A stretch of DNA of 11,054 nucleotides, taken from an uncultured beta proteobacterium. GTDB taxonomy: Bacteria; Pseudomonadota; Gammaproteobacteria; Burkholderiales; SG8-39. Numbering within the stretch: position 1 is the stretch's first letter; each line of letters starts with the position of its first letter. The translations under genes and the position numbers were made by a program. Of this stretch, positions 1 to 6,250 are shown piece by piece. The stretch spans positions 1-11,054 of the forward strand of contig CAIPUP010000407.1 of the NCBI GenBank assembly GCA_903868285.1, given 5' to 3'. The notes under the pieces are model-generated. The model saw only the letters and a program-made list of their open reading frames with translations. It searched no databases and was not told where the DNA came from.

Positions 1-177
1 AAGGTGACCCATCCTTTGTACGGCAAAATCATCAAGCTGTCGAAGAAGTATCACGCGCATGACGCTTCCAACGAGTGCCGCGAGGGAGACCTGGTCGCGA
101 TCGAGGAATGCCGGCCACTGTCGCGCACCAAATCTTGGCGGGTGTCGAAATTGCTAACCAAGGCGGAAGCAGTTTGA
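1..177 (+). CDS. rpsQ: 30S ribosomal protein S17, 3' part only
   Basis: The first reading frame is open from base 1 and encodes 58 residues ending in TGA at 175-177. The start lies outside the window. The translation contains HPLYGKIIKLSKKYHAHD followed by a stretch ending in ECRPLSRTKSWRV, the hallmark C-terminal half of S17 (an OB-fold protein that binds 16S rRNA early in 30S assembly). Full S17 is about 85 residues, so roughly the first third is missing. In this supercluster rpsQ is the last gene of the S10 operon, and the following gene here is rplN, as expected. Identification is by family resemblance. It is very secure. Confidence 0.96.
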   Translation, partial: KVTHPLYGKIIKLSKKYHAHDASNECREGDLVAIEECRPLSRTKSWRVSKLLTKAEAV

Positions 178-180
178 AAT

Positions 181-214
181 TAAATTCTGGATCGCTTGCG
201 CGACCCAGAATTTA
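181..214. repeat. Long inverted repeat (hairpin) just after rpsQ
   Basis: TAAATTCTGG (181-190) pairs perfectly with CCAGAATTTA (205-214). Inside it, after one A/C mismatch, TCGC (192-195) pairs with GCGA (200-203) around a TTGC loop. That makes 14 base pairs starting four bases after the rpsQ stop. The right arm ends in only three T and is followed by ACGTG, so it is not a canonical intrinsic terminator. It could be a weak terminator or 3'-end stabiliser for the S10 transcript. It overlaps the proposed -35 of the next promoter, so one element may serve both purposes. The structure is visible in the sequence; the function is inferred. Confidence 0.7.
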
Positions 215-224
215 CGTGTATAGT
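196..224 (+). promoter_or_regulatory. Candidate spc operon promoter
   Basis: A -35-like TTGCGC (196-201) is followed, after exactly 17 bp, by a -10-like TATAGT (219-224), which has five of six consensus bases. Transcription would begin near 231 and give a leader of about 180 nt before rplN. The position matches the known spc promoter of E. coli, which lies between rpsQ and rplN. The -35 is weak (three of six) and sits inside the inverted repeat at 181-214. Placement is inferred from spacing and context, not proven. Confidence 0.5.
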
Positions 225-230
225 TTCGAG

Positions 231-410
231 TTCCCCTGCGTCACGGGACGTTAAGCGCAACCACCCAGTCTACGGGTGGATCCAAGAGCCCTAAGGTCCC
301 GGCCAGGTCGTATCCCGCTAGCCGGGTCCAAAACTGTCGGTGTCTGCCATTAAGCGCGTCTGTCTAAAGCGTGCCCCCGAGCGGAACATTGAACAAGTTG
401 GAGAGAAGAA
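231..410 (+). promoter_or_regulatory. Structured 5' leader upstream of rplN
   Basis: This non-coding stretch of about 180 nt holds two clear hairpins. The first is CCACCC (261-266) with GGGTGG (274-279), a 6-bp stem and 7-nt loop. The second pairs GG and CCCGGC (295-296, 298-303) with GCCGGG and CC (321-326, 328-329) across a T/T mismatch. A competing pairing is possible between CGGGAC (244-249) and GTCCCG (296-301), which would enclose the first hairpin and disrupt the second. The octamer TTAAGCGC occurs twice (251-258 and 350-357). The leader ends in a strong Shine-Dalgarno stretch, GGAGAG, at 400-405. I recognise no known riboswitch or RNA family. A ribosomal-protein-responsive leader is plausible but unproven. 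Confidence 0.45.
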
Positions 411-779
411 ATGATTCAAATGCAGACGGTGCTGGACGTCGCCGACAATACTGGCGCGCGTGCAGTTATGTGTATCAAGGTGCTTGGCGGGTCAAAGCGT
501 CGTTATGCCAGCATTGGTGACGTGATCAAGGTCAGCGTGAAAGACGCTGCCCCGCGCGGTCGCGTCAAAAAGGGCGAGGTCTACAACGCGGTGGTGGTCA
601 GAACCGCGAAGGGCGTTCGCCGTCCGGATGGCTCGGTCATACGCTTTGACTCCAATGCAGCGGTGCTGTTGAGCGCGAAGCTCGAACCGATCGGCACACG
701 TATTTTCGGACCAGTGACGCGCGAGTTGCGTACCGAGGCCTTCATGAAAATCGTTTCCCTCGCGCCGGAGGTCCTCTAG
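411..779 (+). CDS. rplN: 50S ribosomal protein L14
   Basis: The 122-residue product has the usual L14 length and carries conserved blocks from end to end: MIQMQTVLDVADNTGA at the start, IKVLGGSKRRYA, the KKGEVYNAVVVRTAKG strand region, and GTRIFGPVTRELR near the end. L14 is a beta-barrel protein at the subunit interface. It contacts 16S rRNA (bridge B8) and is the docking site of the silencing factor RsfS. The ATG at 411 has GGAGAGAAGAA directly upstream. It is the first gene of the spc operon, lying behind a candidate promoter and leader. The sequence is of the betaproteobacterial type. Confidence 0.98.
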   Translation: MIQMQTVLDVADNTGARAVMCIKVLGGSKRRYASIGDVIKVSVKDAAPRGRVKKGEVYNAVVVRTAKGVRRPDGSVIRFDSNAAVLLSAKLEPIGTRIFGPVTRELRTEAFMKIVSLAPEVL

Positions 780-781
780 TT

Positions 782-1099
782 ATGGAAAAAATCAGAAAGG
801 GTGATGACGTGATTGTCATTACCGGCAAGGACAAGGGTAAGCGCGGTACGGTACTTCGCCGTGTTGACCAGGAGCACCTGTTGGTTGAGGGTGTGAATCG
901 TGTCAAGAAGCATCAGCGCCCCAACCCGATGAAGGGTCTGACTGGTGGCATCGTCGAAAAAGATATGCCGATCCATATTTCAAACGTCGCGCTGTTCAAC
1001 CCGCAGACTCAAAAAGCCGATCGCGTTGGAGTAAAGGCTTTGGATGACGGACGTAATGTCCGTGTGTTCAAGTCAAACGGCGAGATGGTTGACGCCTGA
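782..1099 (+). CDS. rplX: 50S ribosomal protein L24
   Basis: The 105-residue protein begins MEKIRKGDDVIVITGKDKGKRG, the KOW motif of L24 (residues about 3-30). The family block VNRVKKHQRPN and the ending of the L24 C-terminal domain follow. L24 is one of the two initiators of 50S assembly; it binds the 5' domain of 23S rRNA and sits near the exit tunnel. It starts two bases after the rplN stop. Its Shine-Dalgarno GGAGG (767-771) lies inside the last codons of rplN, which implies translational coupling. Length is normal for bacteria. Confidence 0.98.
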   Translation: MEKIRKGDDVIVITGKDKGKRGTVLRRVDQEHLLVEGVNRVKKHQRPNPMKGLTGGIVEKDMPIHISNVALFNPQTQKADRVGVKALDDGRNVRVFKSNGEMVDA

Positions 1100-1115
1100 T
1101 AAATCGGAAAACAAC

Positions 1116-1658
1116 ATGGCACGCCTTCACGAGCACTATATAAACACGCTTGTTCCCGATCTGATGAAGCAGTTCGGTTACAAGACCAAGATGCAGGTTC
1201 CTCGCATTACCAAGATCACTCTGAATATGGGTGTGGGTGATGCAGTGGCGGATAAGAAAATTCTGGAAAATGCAGTCGGCGATCTGACCAAGATCGCCGG
1301 GCAGAAGCCTGTGATCACCAAAGCCAAGAAATCCATTGCGACGTTCAAATTGCGCAAGGGTTATCCGGTTGGCTGCATGGTCACCCTGCGAGGCACCAGA
1401 ATGTATGAATTTCTCGACCGATTGGTGACTATTGCCATGCCGAGAATTAGGGACTTTCGCGGCATTTCCAATCGGGCATTCGATGGCCGTGGGAATTACA
1501 GCGTAGGTTTCAAAGAGCAGATCATTTTCCCCGAGATCGAATACGACAAGATCGATGCGCTTCGCGGGCTGAATGTCAGCATTACCACCACTGCGCAATC
1601 CGATGACGAAGCGCGTGCGCTTCTTCGTGGATTCCAGTTTCCGTTCAAGAGCAACTGA
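1116..1658 (+). CDS. rplE: 50S ribosomal protein L5
   Basis: The 180-residue product from the ATG at 1116 (MARLHEHYINTLVPDLMKQF) has normal L5 length (about 179). It shows the family blocks PRITKITLNMGVG, KPVITKAKKSIATFKLR, PVGCMVTLRG and FRGISNRAFDGRGNYSVG. L5 binds 5S rRNA with L18 and contacts P-site tRNA in the central protuberance. The frame is open back to 1044, inside rplX, but those extra residues do not belong to the family, so 1116 is preferred. The ribosome site is poor: only CGGAAAA precedes the start, 16 bp after the rplX stop, so coupling to rplX is likely. In E. coli, S8 represses the spc operon near this point; I see no convincing S8 site here. Confidence 0.98.
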   Translation: MARLHEHYINTLVPDLMKQFGYKTKMQVPRITKITLNMGVGDAVADKKILENAVGDLTKIAGQKPVITKAKKSIATFKLRKGYPVGCMVTLRGTRMYEFLDRLVTIAMPRIRDFRGISNRAFDGRGNYSVGFKEQIIFPEIEYDKIDALRGLNVSITTTAQSDDEARALLRGFQFPFKSN

Positions 1659-1666
1659 GGTGCCGC

Positions 1667-1972
1667 ATGGCCAAGCTCGCACTTACTAACCGTGAAGATA
1701 AGCGTCGTAAAGTAGTGGCGAAGTTCGCTGCAAAGCGAGCCGCCCTTTTCGCGATCATTCAAGATGTTCAACTTTCGGAAGAGGATCGCGCGCAGGCGCG
1801 GGCCAAACTTGAGCGCCTTCCCAGGGATGCGTCCCCGGTGCGCCTGAGAAACCGATGCAAGCTTACCGGTCGTCCGCGCGGGGTCTTTCGCAAGTTCGGT
1901 CTGGCGAGAAACAAGCTTCGCGACATCGCCATGCGTGGGGAAATCCCCGGCATGACCAAAGCGAGCTGGTGA
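1667..1972 (+). CDS. rpsN: 30S ribosomal protein S14, long zinc-free form
   Basis: This 101-residue protein is the long type of S14. It carries LRNRCKLTGRPRGVFRKFGLARNKLRD and the ending GEIPGMTKASW at its C-terminus. The short zinc type has paired CXXC motifs; here there is only a lone cysteine, so it is the C-minus form usual in Proteobacteria. S14 is a late-assembling 3'-domain protein in the 30S head. The ATG at 1667 follows the rplE stop by eight bases, with GAGG (1657-1660) overlapping that stop as ribosome site. Neighbours are those of a standard spc operon. Confidence 0.98.
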   Translation: MAKLALTNREDKRRKVVAKFAAKRAALFAIIQDVQLSEEDRAQARAKLERLPRDASPVRLRNRCKLTGRPRGVFRKFGLARNKLRDIAMRGEIPGMTKASW

Positions 1973-1985
1973 GAGGAGACTGACG

Positions 1986-2381
1986 ATGAGCATGACAGAT
2001 CCTATCGCAGACATGTTGACGCGCATTCGGAACGCCCAGGCGGTTCGTAAAACGGTGGTAGTGATGCCGGCGTCCAAGGTCAAGAAGGCGATTGCCCAGG
2101 TCCTCAAAGATGAGGGTTACATTGACGGGTTCGCGGTACGCGAGTCCGAGGGCAAGCCCGAGCTGGAAATCAGCCTTAAGTACTACGCTGGTGCACCGGT
2201 GATCGAGCGTATTGAGAGGGTGTCACGCCCAGGGTTGCGTATTTACAAAGGCCGTGACGATATCCCGAAGGTGATGAACGGATTGGGTGTCGCCATCGTA
2301 TCGACATCCCATGGCGTCATGACCGACCGCAAAGCGCGCGCGACCGGCGTTGGCGGTGAAGTCCTGTGCATCGTGGCGTGA
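1986..2381 (+). CDS. rpsH: 30S ribosomal protein S8
   Basis: The product is 131 residues, the normal S8 size. It starts MSMTDPIADMLTRIRNAQ and ends with the conserved block around STSHGVMTDRKAR and GVGGEVLCIVA, which forms the RNA-binding C-terminal domain. S8 binds the central domain of 16S rRNA (helix 21) and in enterobacteria is the translational repressor of the spc operon. Two in-frame ATGs lie at 1986 and 1992. The first is chosen because AGGAG (1974-1978) is well spaced for it and betaproteobacterial S8 usually begins MSM. The gap to rpsN is 13 bp. Confidence 0.98.
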   Translation: MSMTDPIADMLTRIRNAQAVRKTVVVMPASKVKKAIAQVLKDEGYIDGFAVRESEGKPELEISLKYYAGAPVIERIERVSRPGLRIYKGRDDIPKVMNGLGVAIVSTSHGVMTDRKARATGVGGEVLCIVA

Positions 2382-2392
2382 GGTAGAACACT

Positions 2393-2926
2393 ATGTCGCG
2401 TATAGCAAAATATCCAGTTGATTTGCCCAAGGGCGTAGAGACAAACTTCGCAGCTGAGGTTTTGTCGGTAAAGGGGCCCATGGGTTCGCTGTCCCAGGCG
2501 ATCCATCAGTCCGTCAAGATTGTTAAGGAGGGGGATACCCTTACGTTTCATCCTGCTGATGAAACCGCTCTGGCGAATGCCATGTCAGGAACGATGCGGG
2601 CATTGGTTGCGAATATGGTGACCGGGGTGACCAAGGGTTTCGAGCGCAAGCTGACTTTGGTTGGCGTGGGCTATCGAGCCCAGGCCCAAGGGGACAAGTT
2701 GAATCTGACCTTGGGTTTCTCTCACCCGGTTGTGCATTCCATGCCAGCGGGTGTGAAGTGCGAAACACCTACCCAGACTGAGATTCTTATCAAGGGCACC
2801 AACAAGCAGCAGGTTGGTCAGGTGGCGGCCGAAGTGCGCGCTTATCGTCCGCCAGAGCCTTATAAGGGCAAGGGCGTTCGATATGCCGACGAAAAAGTGG
2901 TCATCAAAGAGACCAAGAAGAAGTAA
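2393..2926 (+). CDS. rplF: 50S ribosomal protein L6
   Basis: The 177-residue protein matches L6 in length and layout, two repeated alpha/beta domains. The N-terminal MSRIAKYPVDLPKGVE and VKGPMG lead into the C-terminal KLTLVGVGYRAQ, LNLTLGFSHPV, IKGTNKQQVGQVAAEVRAYR and EPYKGKGVRYADE. The last block is the L6 signature near the sarcin-ricin loop and L7/L12 stalk base. L6 is needed for late 50S maturation and factor binding. It follows rpsH by 11 bp. Its GAGGT ribosome site (2380-2384) overlaps the rpsH stop codon. Nothing is unusual in it. Confidence 0.98.
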   Translation: MSRIAKYPVDLPKGVETNFAAEVLSVKGPMGSLSQAIHQSVKIVKEGDTLTFHPADETALANAMSGTMRALVANMVTGVTKGFERKLTLVGVGYRAQAQGDKLNLTLGFSHPVVHSMPAGVKCETPTQTEILIKGTNKQQVGQVAAEVRAYRPPEPYKGKGVRYADEKVVIKETKKK

Positions 2927-2938
2927 TCGAGGCAGACC

Positions 2939-3301
2939 ATGACAGATATCGACAAGAATACTTCCAGACTGCGTCGCGCTGCGCAGACCCGTAGGCGGAT
3001 AGCGCAATTGCGCGTTGCCCGGTTGGCTGTGCACCGGACCAACGGTCATATTTACGCCCAAATTTTTTCTGCCGAAGGCGACAAGGTTGTGGCCAGCGCC
3101 TCTACGCTGGAGAAAGATGTACGCGCTGGCATCAAGAACGGTGGCAACAAGTTAGCGGCAGAGGCTGTGGGTAAGCGTATCGCAGAGAAGGCACGAGCTG
3201 CGGGTATTGAGTCCGTCGCCTTTGATAGGTCGGGCTACCAGTATCACGGACGGATCAAAGCGTTGGCTGATGCAGCACGCGAGGCCGGGCTGAAGTTCTA
3301 G
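2939..3301 (+). CDS. rplR: 50S ribosomal protein L18
   Basis: The product is 120 residues. The block RIAQLRVARLAVHRTNGHIYAQ starts the globular domain, and VAFDRSGYQYHGRIKALADAAREAGLKF is the classic L18 ending. L18 binds 5S rRNA together with L5 and carries it into the 50S central protuberance. The arginine-rich N-terminus (about residues 9-22) is the expected flexible rRNA-binding tail. It begins MTDIDKNTSRLRR, a few residues longer than betaproteobacterial versions I recall. The start at 2939 follows rplF by 12 bp with CGAGG upstream. A 93-bp gap, unusually long, follows before rpsE. Confidence 0.98.
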   Translation: MTDIDKNTSRLRRAAQTRRRIAQLRVARLAVHRTNGHIYAQIFSAEGDKVVASASTLEKDVRAGIKNGGNKLAAEAVGKRIAEKARAAGIESVAFDRSGYQYHGRIKALADAAREAGLKF

Positions 3302-3394
3302 TTTAGGAGCTCCGAAGTTCCAGTGCGTCAGCGGCTGGGTTAATGCATCAAATCTTTTGACCCATACTGCACCGAATCTGTTTAAGGAATCAAC
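3302..3394 (+). other. Extended non-coding gap between rplR and rpsE
   Basis: These 93 bp separate two genes that usually lie close together. The gap holds the palindrome GGAGCTCC (3305-3312) and a short possible stem GGAGC/GTTCC near its start. There is a -35-like TTGACC (3357-3362) followed 18 bp later by TTTAAG (3381-3386), but a start from that pair would fall at the rpsE start codon, so I do not call a promoter. A five-codon ATG frame at 3343-3360 is too small to take seriously. AAGGA (3384-3388) is the rpsE ribosome site. No gene is seen. Confidence 0.5.
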
Positions 3395-3916
3395 ATGGCA
3401 AGAATGCAACCGAGAATGCAAGGCGGCGAAGAGCGCAACGACGGCCTTCGCGAAAAGATGATTGCTGTCAATCGCGTGACCAAAGTGGTCAAGGGTGGAC
3501 GCGTACTCGGCTTCGCCGCGTTGACCGTGGTCGGTGATGGCGATGGTGGCGTTGGTATGGGCAAGGGCAAGTCGCGCGAAGTGCCTGTCGCAGTGCAGAA
3601 GTCGTTCGAGGAAGCACGTCGCAAAATGGTCCGCGTCTCTCTCAAGAACGGCACCTTGCATCACGCCGTGGTGGGTCGTCATGGCGCGTCGCGGGTCATT
3701 ATGCAGCCAGCATCTGAGGGTACCGGCATTATTGCCGGCGGCCCGATGCGTGCGGTGTTTGAAGTGGTTGGTGTGACTAACGTGCTGGCTAAATGCCTTG
3801 GCTCCACCAACCCCTACAACGTAGTCCGTGCCACGCTTGATGGATTGAAGAAGATCTACACCCCTTCTGAGGTGGCAGCCAAGCGTGGCAAGACGATTGA
3901 AGAAATCACCGGCTGA
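3395..3916 (+). CDS. rpsE: 30S ribosomal protein S5
   Basis: The 173-residue protein shows the S5 double-stranded-RNA-binding-like domain (about residues 18-81) with REKMIAVNRVTKVVKGGR and GDGDGGVGMGKGKSREV. The C-terminal S5 domain follows, with the conserved GTGIIAGGPMRAVFEVVG and LGSTNPYNVVRATLDGL. S5 lies at the mRNA entrance of the 30S subunit, helps helicase activity and decoding fidelity, and is the site of ribosomal ambiguity and spectinomycin-resistance mutations. The ATG at 3395 has AAGGA upstream. It ends in KRGKTIEEITG, as in other betaproteobacterial S5 proteins. Confidence 0.98.
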   Translation: MARMQPRMQGGEERNDGLREKMIAVNRVTKVVKGGRVLGFAALTVVGDGDGGVGMGKGKSREVPVAVQKSFEEARRKMVRVSLKNGTLHHAVVGRHGASRVIMQPASEGTGIIAGGPMRAVFEVVGVTNVLAKCLGSTNPYNVVRATLDGLKKIYTPSEVAAKRGKTIEEITG

Positions 3917-3927
3917 GGCAATCGATC

Positions 3928-4110
3928 ATGGCTGAGAAGAAACTAAAAGTAACCCTTGTGAAGAGCATTAACGGTTACAACAAGGCGCACCGAGCCACCG
4001 TCAAAGGGCTGGGTCTGCGTCGGATGAATCACACTGTTGAAGTGCAGGACACTCCGGAAACCCGCGGCATGATACGTGCGGTGGCTTTCCTGGTTCGCTG
4101 CGAAGGATAA
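3928..4110 (+). CDS. rpmD: 50S ribosomal protein L30
   Basis: This small 60-residue protein has the L30 pattern: KKLKVTLVKSINGYNKAHRATVKGLGLRRMNHTVEVQDTPETRGMI, with a final strand. The GLGLRRMNHTV segment is the most characteristic. L30 is a compact beta-alpha-beta-beta-alpha protein on the back of the 50S subunit and is not essential in all bacteria. GAGG (3915-3918), overlapping the rpsE stop, serves as ribosome site. The next gene, rplO, follows after four bases, so the two are likely translationally coupled. The rpsE-rpmD-rplO order is standard. Confidence 0.97.
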   Translation: MAEKKLKVTLVKSINGYNKAHRATVKGLGLRRMNHTVEVQDTPETRGMIRAVAFLVRCEG

Positions 4111-4114
4111 GTCA

Positions 4115-4594
4115 ATGGAACTGAATACCATCAAACCCGGAGAGGGCGCCAAGCGTCCGCGTCGTCGCGTTGGCCGCGGCATTGGCTCAGGTCTGGGTAA
4201 GACCGCTGGTCGTGGTCATAAGGGTCAAAGTTCGCGCTCTGGCGGTTTCCACAAGGTAGGTTTCGAGGGTGGTCAGATGCCTTTGCATCGCCGTCTTCCG
4301 AAGCGGGGGTTCTTCTCGCACAAGCGTAGCGAAGAAGTTCGTCTGGGCGATCTGGCGCAGATCGAGGGTGAGAACGTGACCTTGGAAGTGTTGCAGCATG
4401 CCGGACTAATTACGATTCATGCGCGCCAGGCCAAGGTCATTTTGGCCGGCGCAGTGTCGCGTAAGTTTGCGCTCGTTGGTGTTACTGCGACCAAGGGTGC
4501 TCGCGCCGCAATCGAGGCAGCTGGTGGAAGTGTTGCCGAGCCAGTGGAAAAGCCCAAGGGCAAGCTCAAGAAAAAGGAAAAGGCCGCTTCCTAA
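4115..4594 (+). CDS. rplO: 50S ribosomal protein L15 with lysine-rich C-terminal tail
   Basis: The product from the ATG at 4115 (MELNTIKPGEGAKRPRRRVGRG) is 159 residues. The glycine- and arginine-rich N-terminal arm with GSGLGKTAGRGHKGQ, the block FEGGQMPLHRRLPKRGF and the end-domain block TKGARAAIEAAGGSVAE identify L15, which threads deep into 23S rRNA late in 50S assembly. The frame is open back to 4076 inside rpmD, but the family N-terminus begins at 4115. Homologues end about at residue 142; here residues 143-159 add a basic tail containing KPKGKLKKKEKAAS. AAGGA (4103-4107), inside the end of rpmD, serves as ribosome site. Confidence 0.97.
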   Translation: MELNTIKPGEGAKRPRRRVGRGIGSGLGKTAGRGHKGQSSRSGGFHKVGFEGGQMPLHRRLPKRGFFSHKRSEEVRLGDLAQIEGENVTLEVLQHAGLITIHARQAKVILAGAVSRKFALVGVTATKGARAAIEAAGGSVAEPVEKPKGKLKKKEKAAS

Positions 4595-4615
4595 GCGTGC
4601 TGAACCGGATCTTTC

Positions 4616-5941
4616 ATGGCCACGGCTAATCCACAACTCGGTAAAAGCGGGAAATACGGAGACCTGAAAAAGCGTCTCCTGTTCCTGCTCGGAGCCCTGT
4701 TGGTATTCCGGATTGGCGCGCATATTCCTGTGCCTGGCATTGATCCTGTAAAGCTGGCCGAATTGTTCCAGGGCCAGCAGGGTGGCATTCTTGGGTTGTT
4801 CAACATGTTCTCGGGCGGAGCGCTCTCGCGCTTCACGATATTTGCCCTCGGCATCATGCCCTACATCTCTGCGTCGATCATCATGCAGTTGATGACCTCG
4901 GTGTCGCCGCAGTTGGAAGCGATGCGCAAAGAAGGTGCCGCTGGTCAACGCAAGATTTCGCAGTACACCCGCTACGGCACGGTAATCCTTGCTCTGTTTC
5001 AGGCAACGGGGATCTCTATCGCGCTTGAATCGCAGGCCGGGTTGGTGATGGATCCTGGCATGCTATTTCGGGTGACGACTATCGCGACCCTGGTCACTGG
5101 AACCATGTTCCTGATGTGGTTGGGCGAGCAAGTTACCGAACGCGGTCTCGGCAACGGGATATCGATCATTATCTTTGCGGGTATTGCAGCCGGACTCCCT
5201 AGCGCTATTGCCGGCATGGGTGAGTTGGTAAGAACCGGCGCAATGGGGCCACTGAGTGCTCTGCTCATCGTGGTGGCAGTGGTAGTGGTTACCTGGTTCG
5301 TCTGTTTTGTCGAGCGTGGCCAGCGCAAGATTCTGGTCAACTATGCCAAGCGCCAAGTCGGGAATAAGGTTTATGGTGGTCAGGCGTCCCACCTTCCGTT
5401 CAAACTCAATATGTCGGGCGTGATTCCGCCGATCTTCGCTTCTTCCATCATTCTTTTTCCAGCGACCATCGCTGGATGGTTTGGTTCTGGAGAGGGTGCA
5501 AATTGGCTCAAGGACATTGCTTCTACCCTATCGCCCGGGCAGCCGGTTTACGTTTTGCTCTACGCGGCATTCATTGTTTTCTTTTGCTTTTTTTATACCG
5601 CGTTGCAGTACAACCCTAAAGAGACTGCCGACAACTTGAAGAAATCGGGTGCGTTTGTTCCAGGCATTCGTCCGGGAGAACAAACATCGCACTACTTGGA
5701 ACGCATCATGATGCGCTTGACGTTGGCAGGGGCCGCGTATATCACGCTGGTGTGTTTGCTGCCGGAATTTCTGATTTTGAAATGGAACGTGCCGTTCTAT
5801 TTCGGTGGTACATCGCTTTTGATCATCGTTGTCGTCACGATGGACTTTATGTCGCAAGTGCAGGCCTACGTCATGTCGCATCAATATGAGAGCCTGCTGA
5901 AGAAAGCTAATTTCCGGGGGGCGGGTTTCCCGACACGATGA
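4616..5941 (+). CDS. secY: Preprotein translocase subunit SecY
   Basis: The 441-residue protein is the channel subunit of the Sec translocon. It works with SecE, SecG and the SecA motor, or with the ribosome, in the inner membrane. Ten hydrophobic segments can be placed at about 20-39, 72-95, 119-137, 151-172, 181-197, 213-232, 267-289, 309-331, 367-387 and 394-414. The plug region with FNMFSGGALSRF (62-73) and the cytoplasmic loops VERGQRKILVNYAKRQVG (232-249) and GIRPGEQT (350-357) are intact. The last two bind SecA or ribosome. The gap from rplO is 21 bp with a poor ribosome site. The stop overlaps the infA ATG by four bases. Length and sequence are typical of Betaproteobacteria. Confidence 0.98.
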   Translation: MATANPQLGKSGKYGDLKKRLLFLLGALLVFRIGAHIPVPGIDPVKLAELFQGQQGGILGLFNMFSGGALSRFTIFALGIMPYISASIIMQLMTSVSPQLEAMRKEGAAGQRKISQYTRYGTVILALFQATGISIALESQAGLVMDPGMLFRVTTIATLVTGTMFLMWLGEQVTERGLGNGISIIIFAGIAAGLPSAIAGMGELVRTGAMGPLSALLIVVAVVVVTWFVCFVERGQRKILVNYAKRQVGNKVYGGQASHLPFKLNMSGVIPPIFASSIILFPATIAGWFGSGEGANWLKDIASTLSPGQPVYVLLYAAFIVFFCFFYTALQYNPKETADNLKKSGAFVPGIRPGEQTSHYLERIMMRLTLAGAAYITLVCLLPEFLILKWNVPFYFGGTSLLIIVVVTMDFMSQVQAYVMSHQYESLLKKANFRGAGFPTR

Positions 5942-6192
5942 GTCAGCGACGAAGAAGAGAAAGTGTGCCAAAGGCGCCGAAGGATGATGCCATCCAGATG
6001 CAGGGTGAGATTGTGGACAACCTGCCAAACGCGACCTTTCGGGTCAAGCTTGAAAACGGACATGTGATCCTGGGTCACATCTCGGGAAAGATGCGTATGC
6101 ACTACATCCGGATTCTCCCGGGTGACAAGGTTACGGTGGAGTTGACGCCCTACGACCTTAGCAAGGGCCGGATCGTATTCAGGGCAAAGTAG
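5938..6192 (+). CDS. infA: Translation initiation factor IF-1 (start uncertain)
   Basis: The conserved IF-1 core begins KDDAIQMQGEIVDNLPNATF, runs through the OB-fold block RVKLENGHVILGHISGKMRMHYIRILPGD and ends LSKGRIVFRAK. IF-1 binds the 30S A site and helps select initiator tRNA. The ATG at 5938 overlaps the secY stop as ATGA, which suggests coupling, and yields 84 residues with a basic extra start (MSQRRRRES). An in-frame GTG at 5965 with purine-rich AAGAAGAGAAAG upstream would give 75 residues, nearer the usual 72. I list the ATG but consider both open. The placement of infA between secY and rpmJ is typical of Betaproteobacteria. Confidence 0.93.
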   Translation: MSQRRRRESVPKAPKDDAIQMQGEIVDNLPNATFRVKLENGHVILGHISGKMRMHYIRILPGDKVTVELTPYDLSKGRIVFRAK

Positions 6193-6250
6193 GTCCAGTC
6201 GATTGGCTTAGCAGTTTGGCGAGTAAGTGTTGGTTTAGCGATGGAAGAAT

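Noticed and set aside
225..250. T-loop-like TTCGAGTTCCCC suggesting a tRNA or tRNA fragment
   Set aside because: No acceptor stem, anticodon arm or D arm can be formed around it; the resemblance is short and probably chance.
1040..1130. S8 repressor site around the rplE start
   Set aside because: A small GGACGTAATGTCC stem is present inside rplX, but it does not resemble 16S helix 21 or the known E. coli S8 mRNA site as far as I can judge by eye.
1068..1682. A 204-codon minus-strand frame opposite rplE
   Set aside because: It mirrors the certain rplE gene, shows no recognisable motif, and long antisense frames are common in GC-rich ribosomal genes.
3343..3360. Five-codon leader peptide frame (ATG CAT CAA ATC TTT TGA)
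   Set aside because: Too short, lacks a ribosome site, and has no run of regulatory codons or attenuator behind it.
3357..3386. Internal promoter before rpsE (TTGACC, 18 bp, TTTAAG)
   Set aside because: The -10 is weak and the predicted start would fall at the rpsE start codon, leaving no room for the ribosome site.
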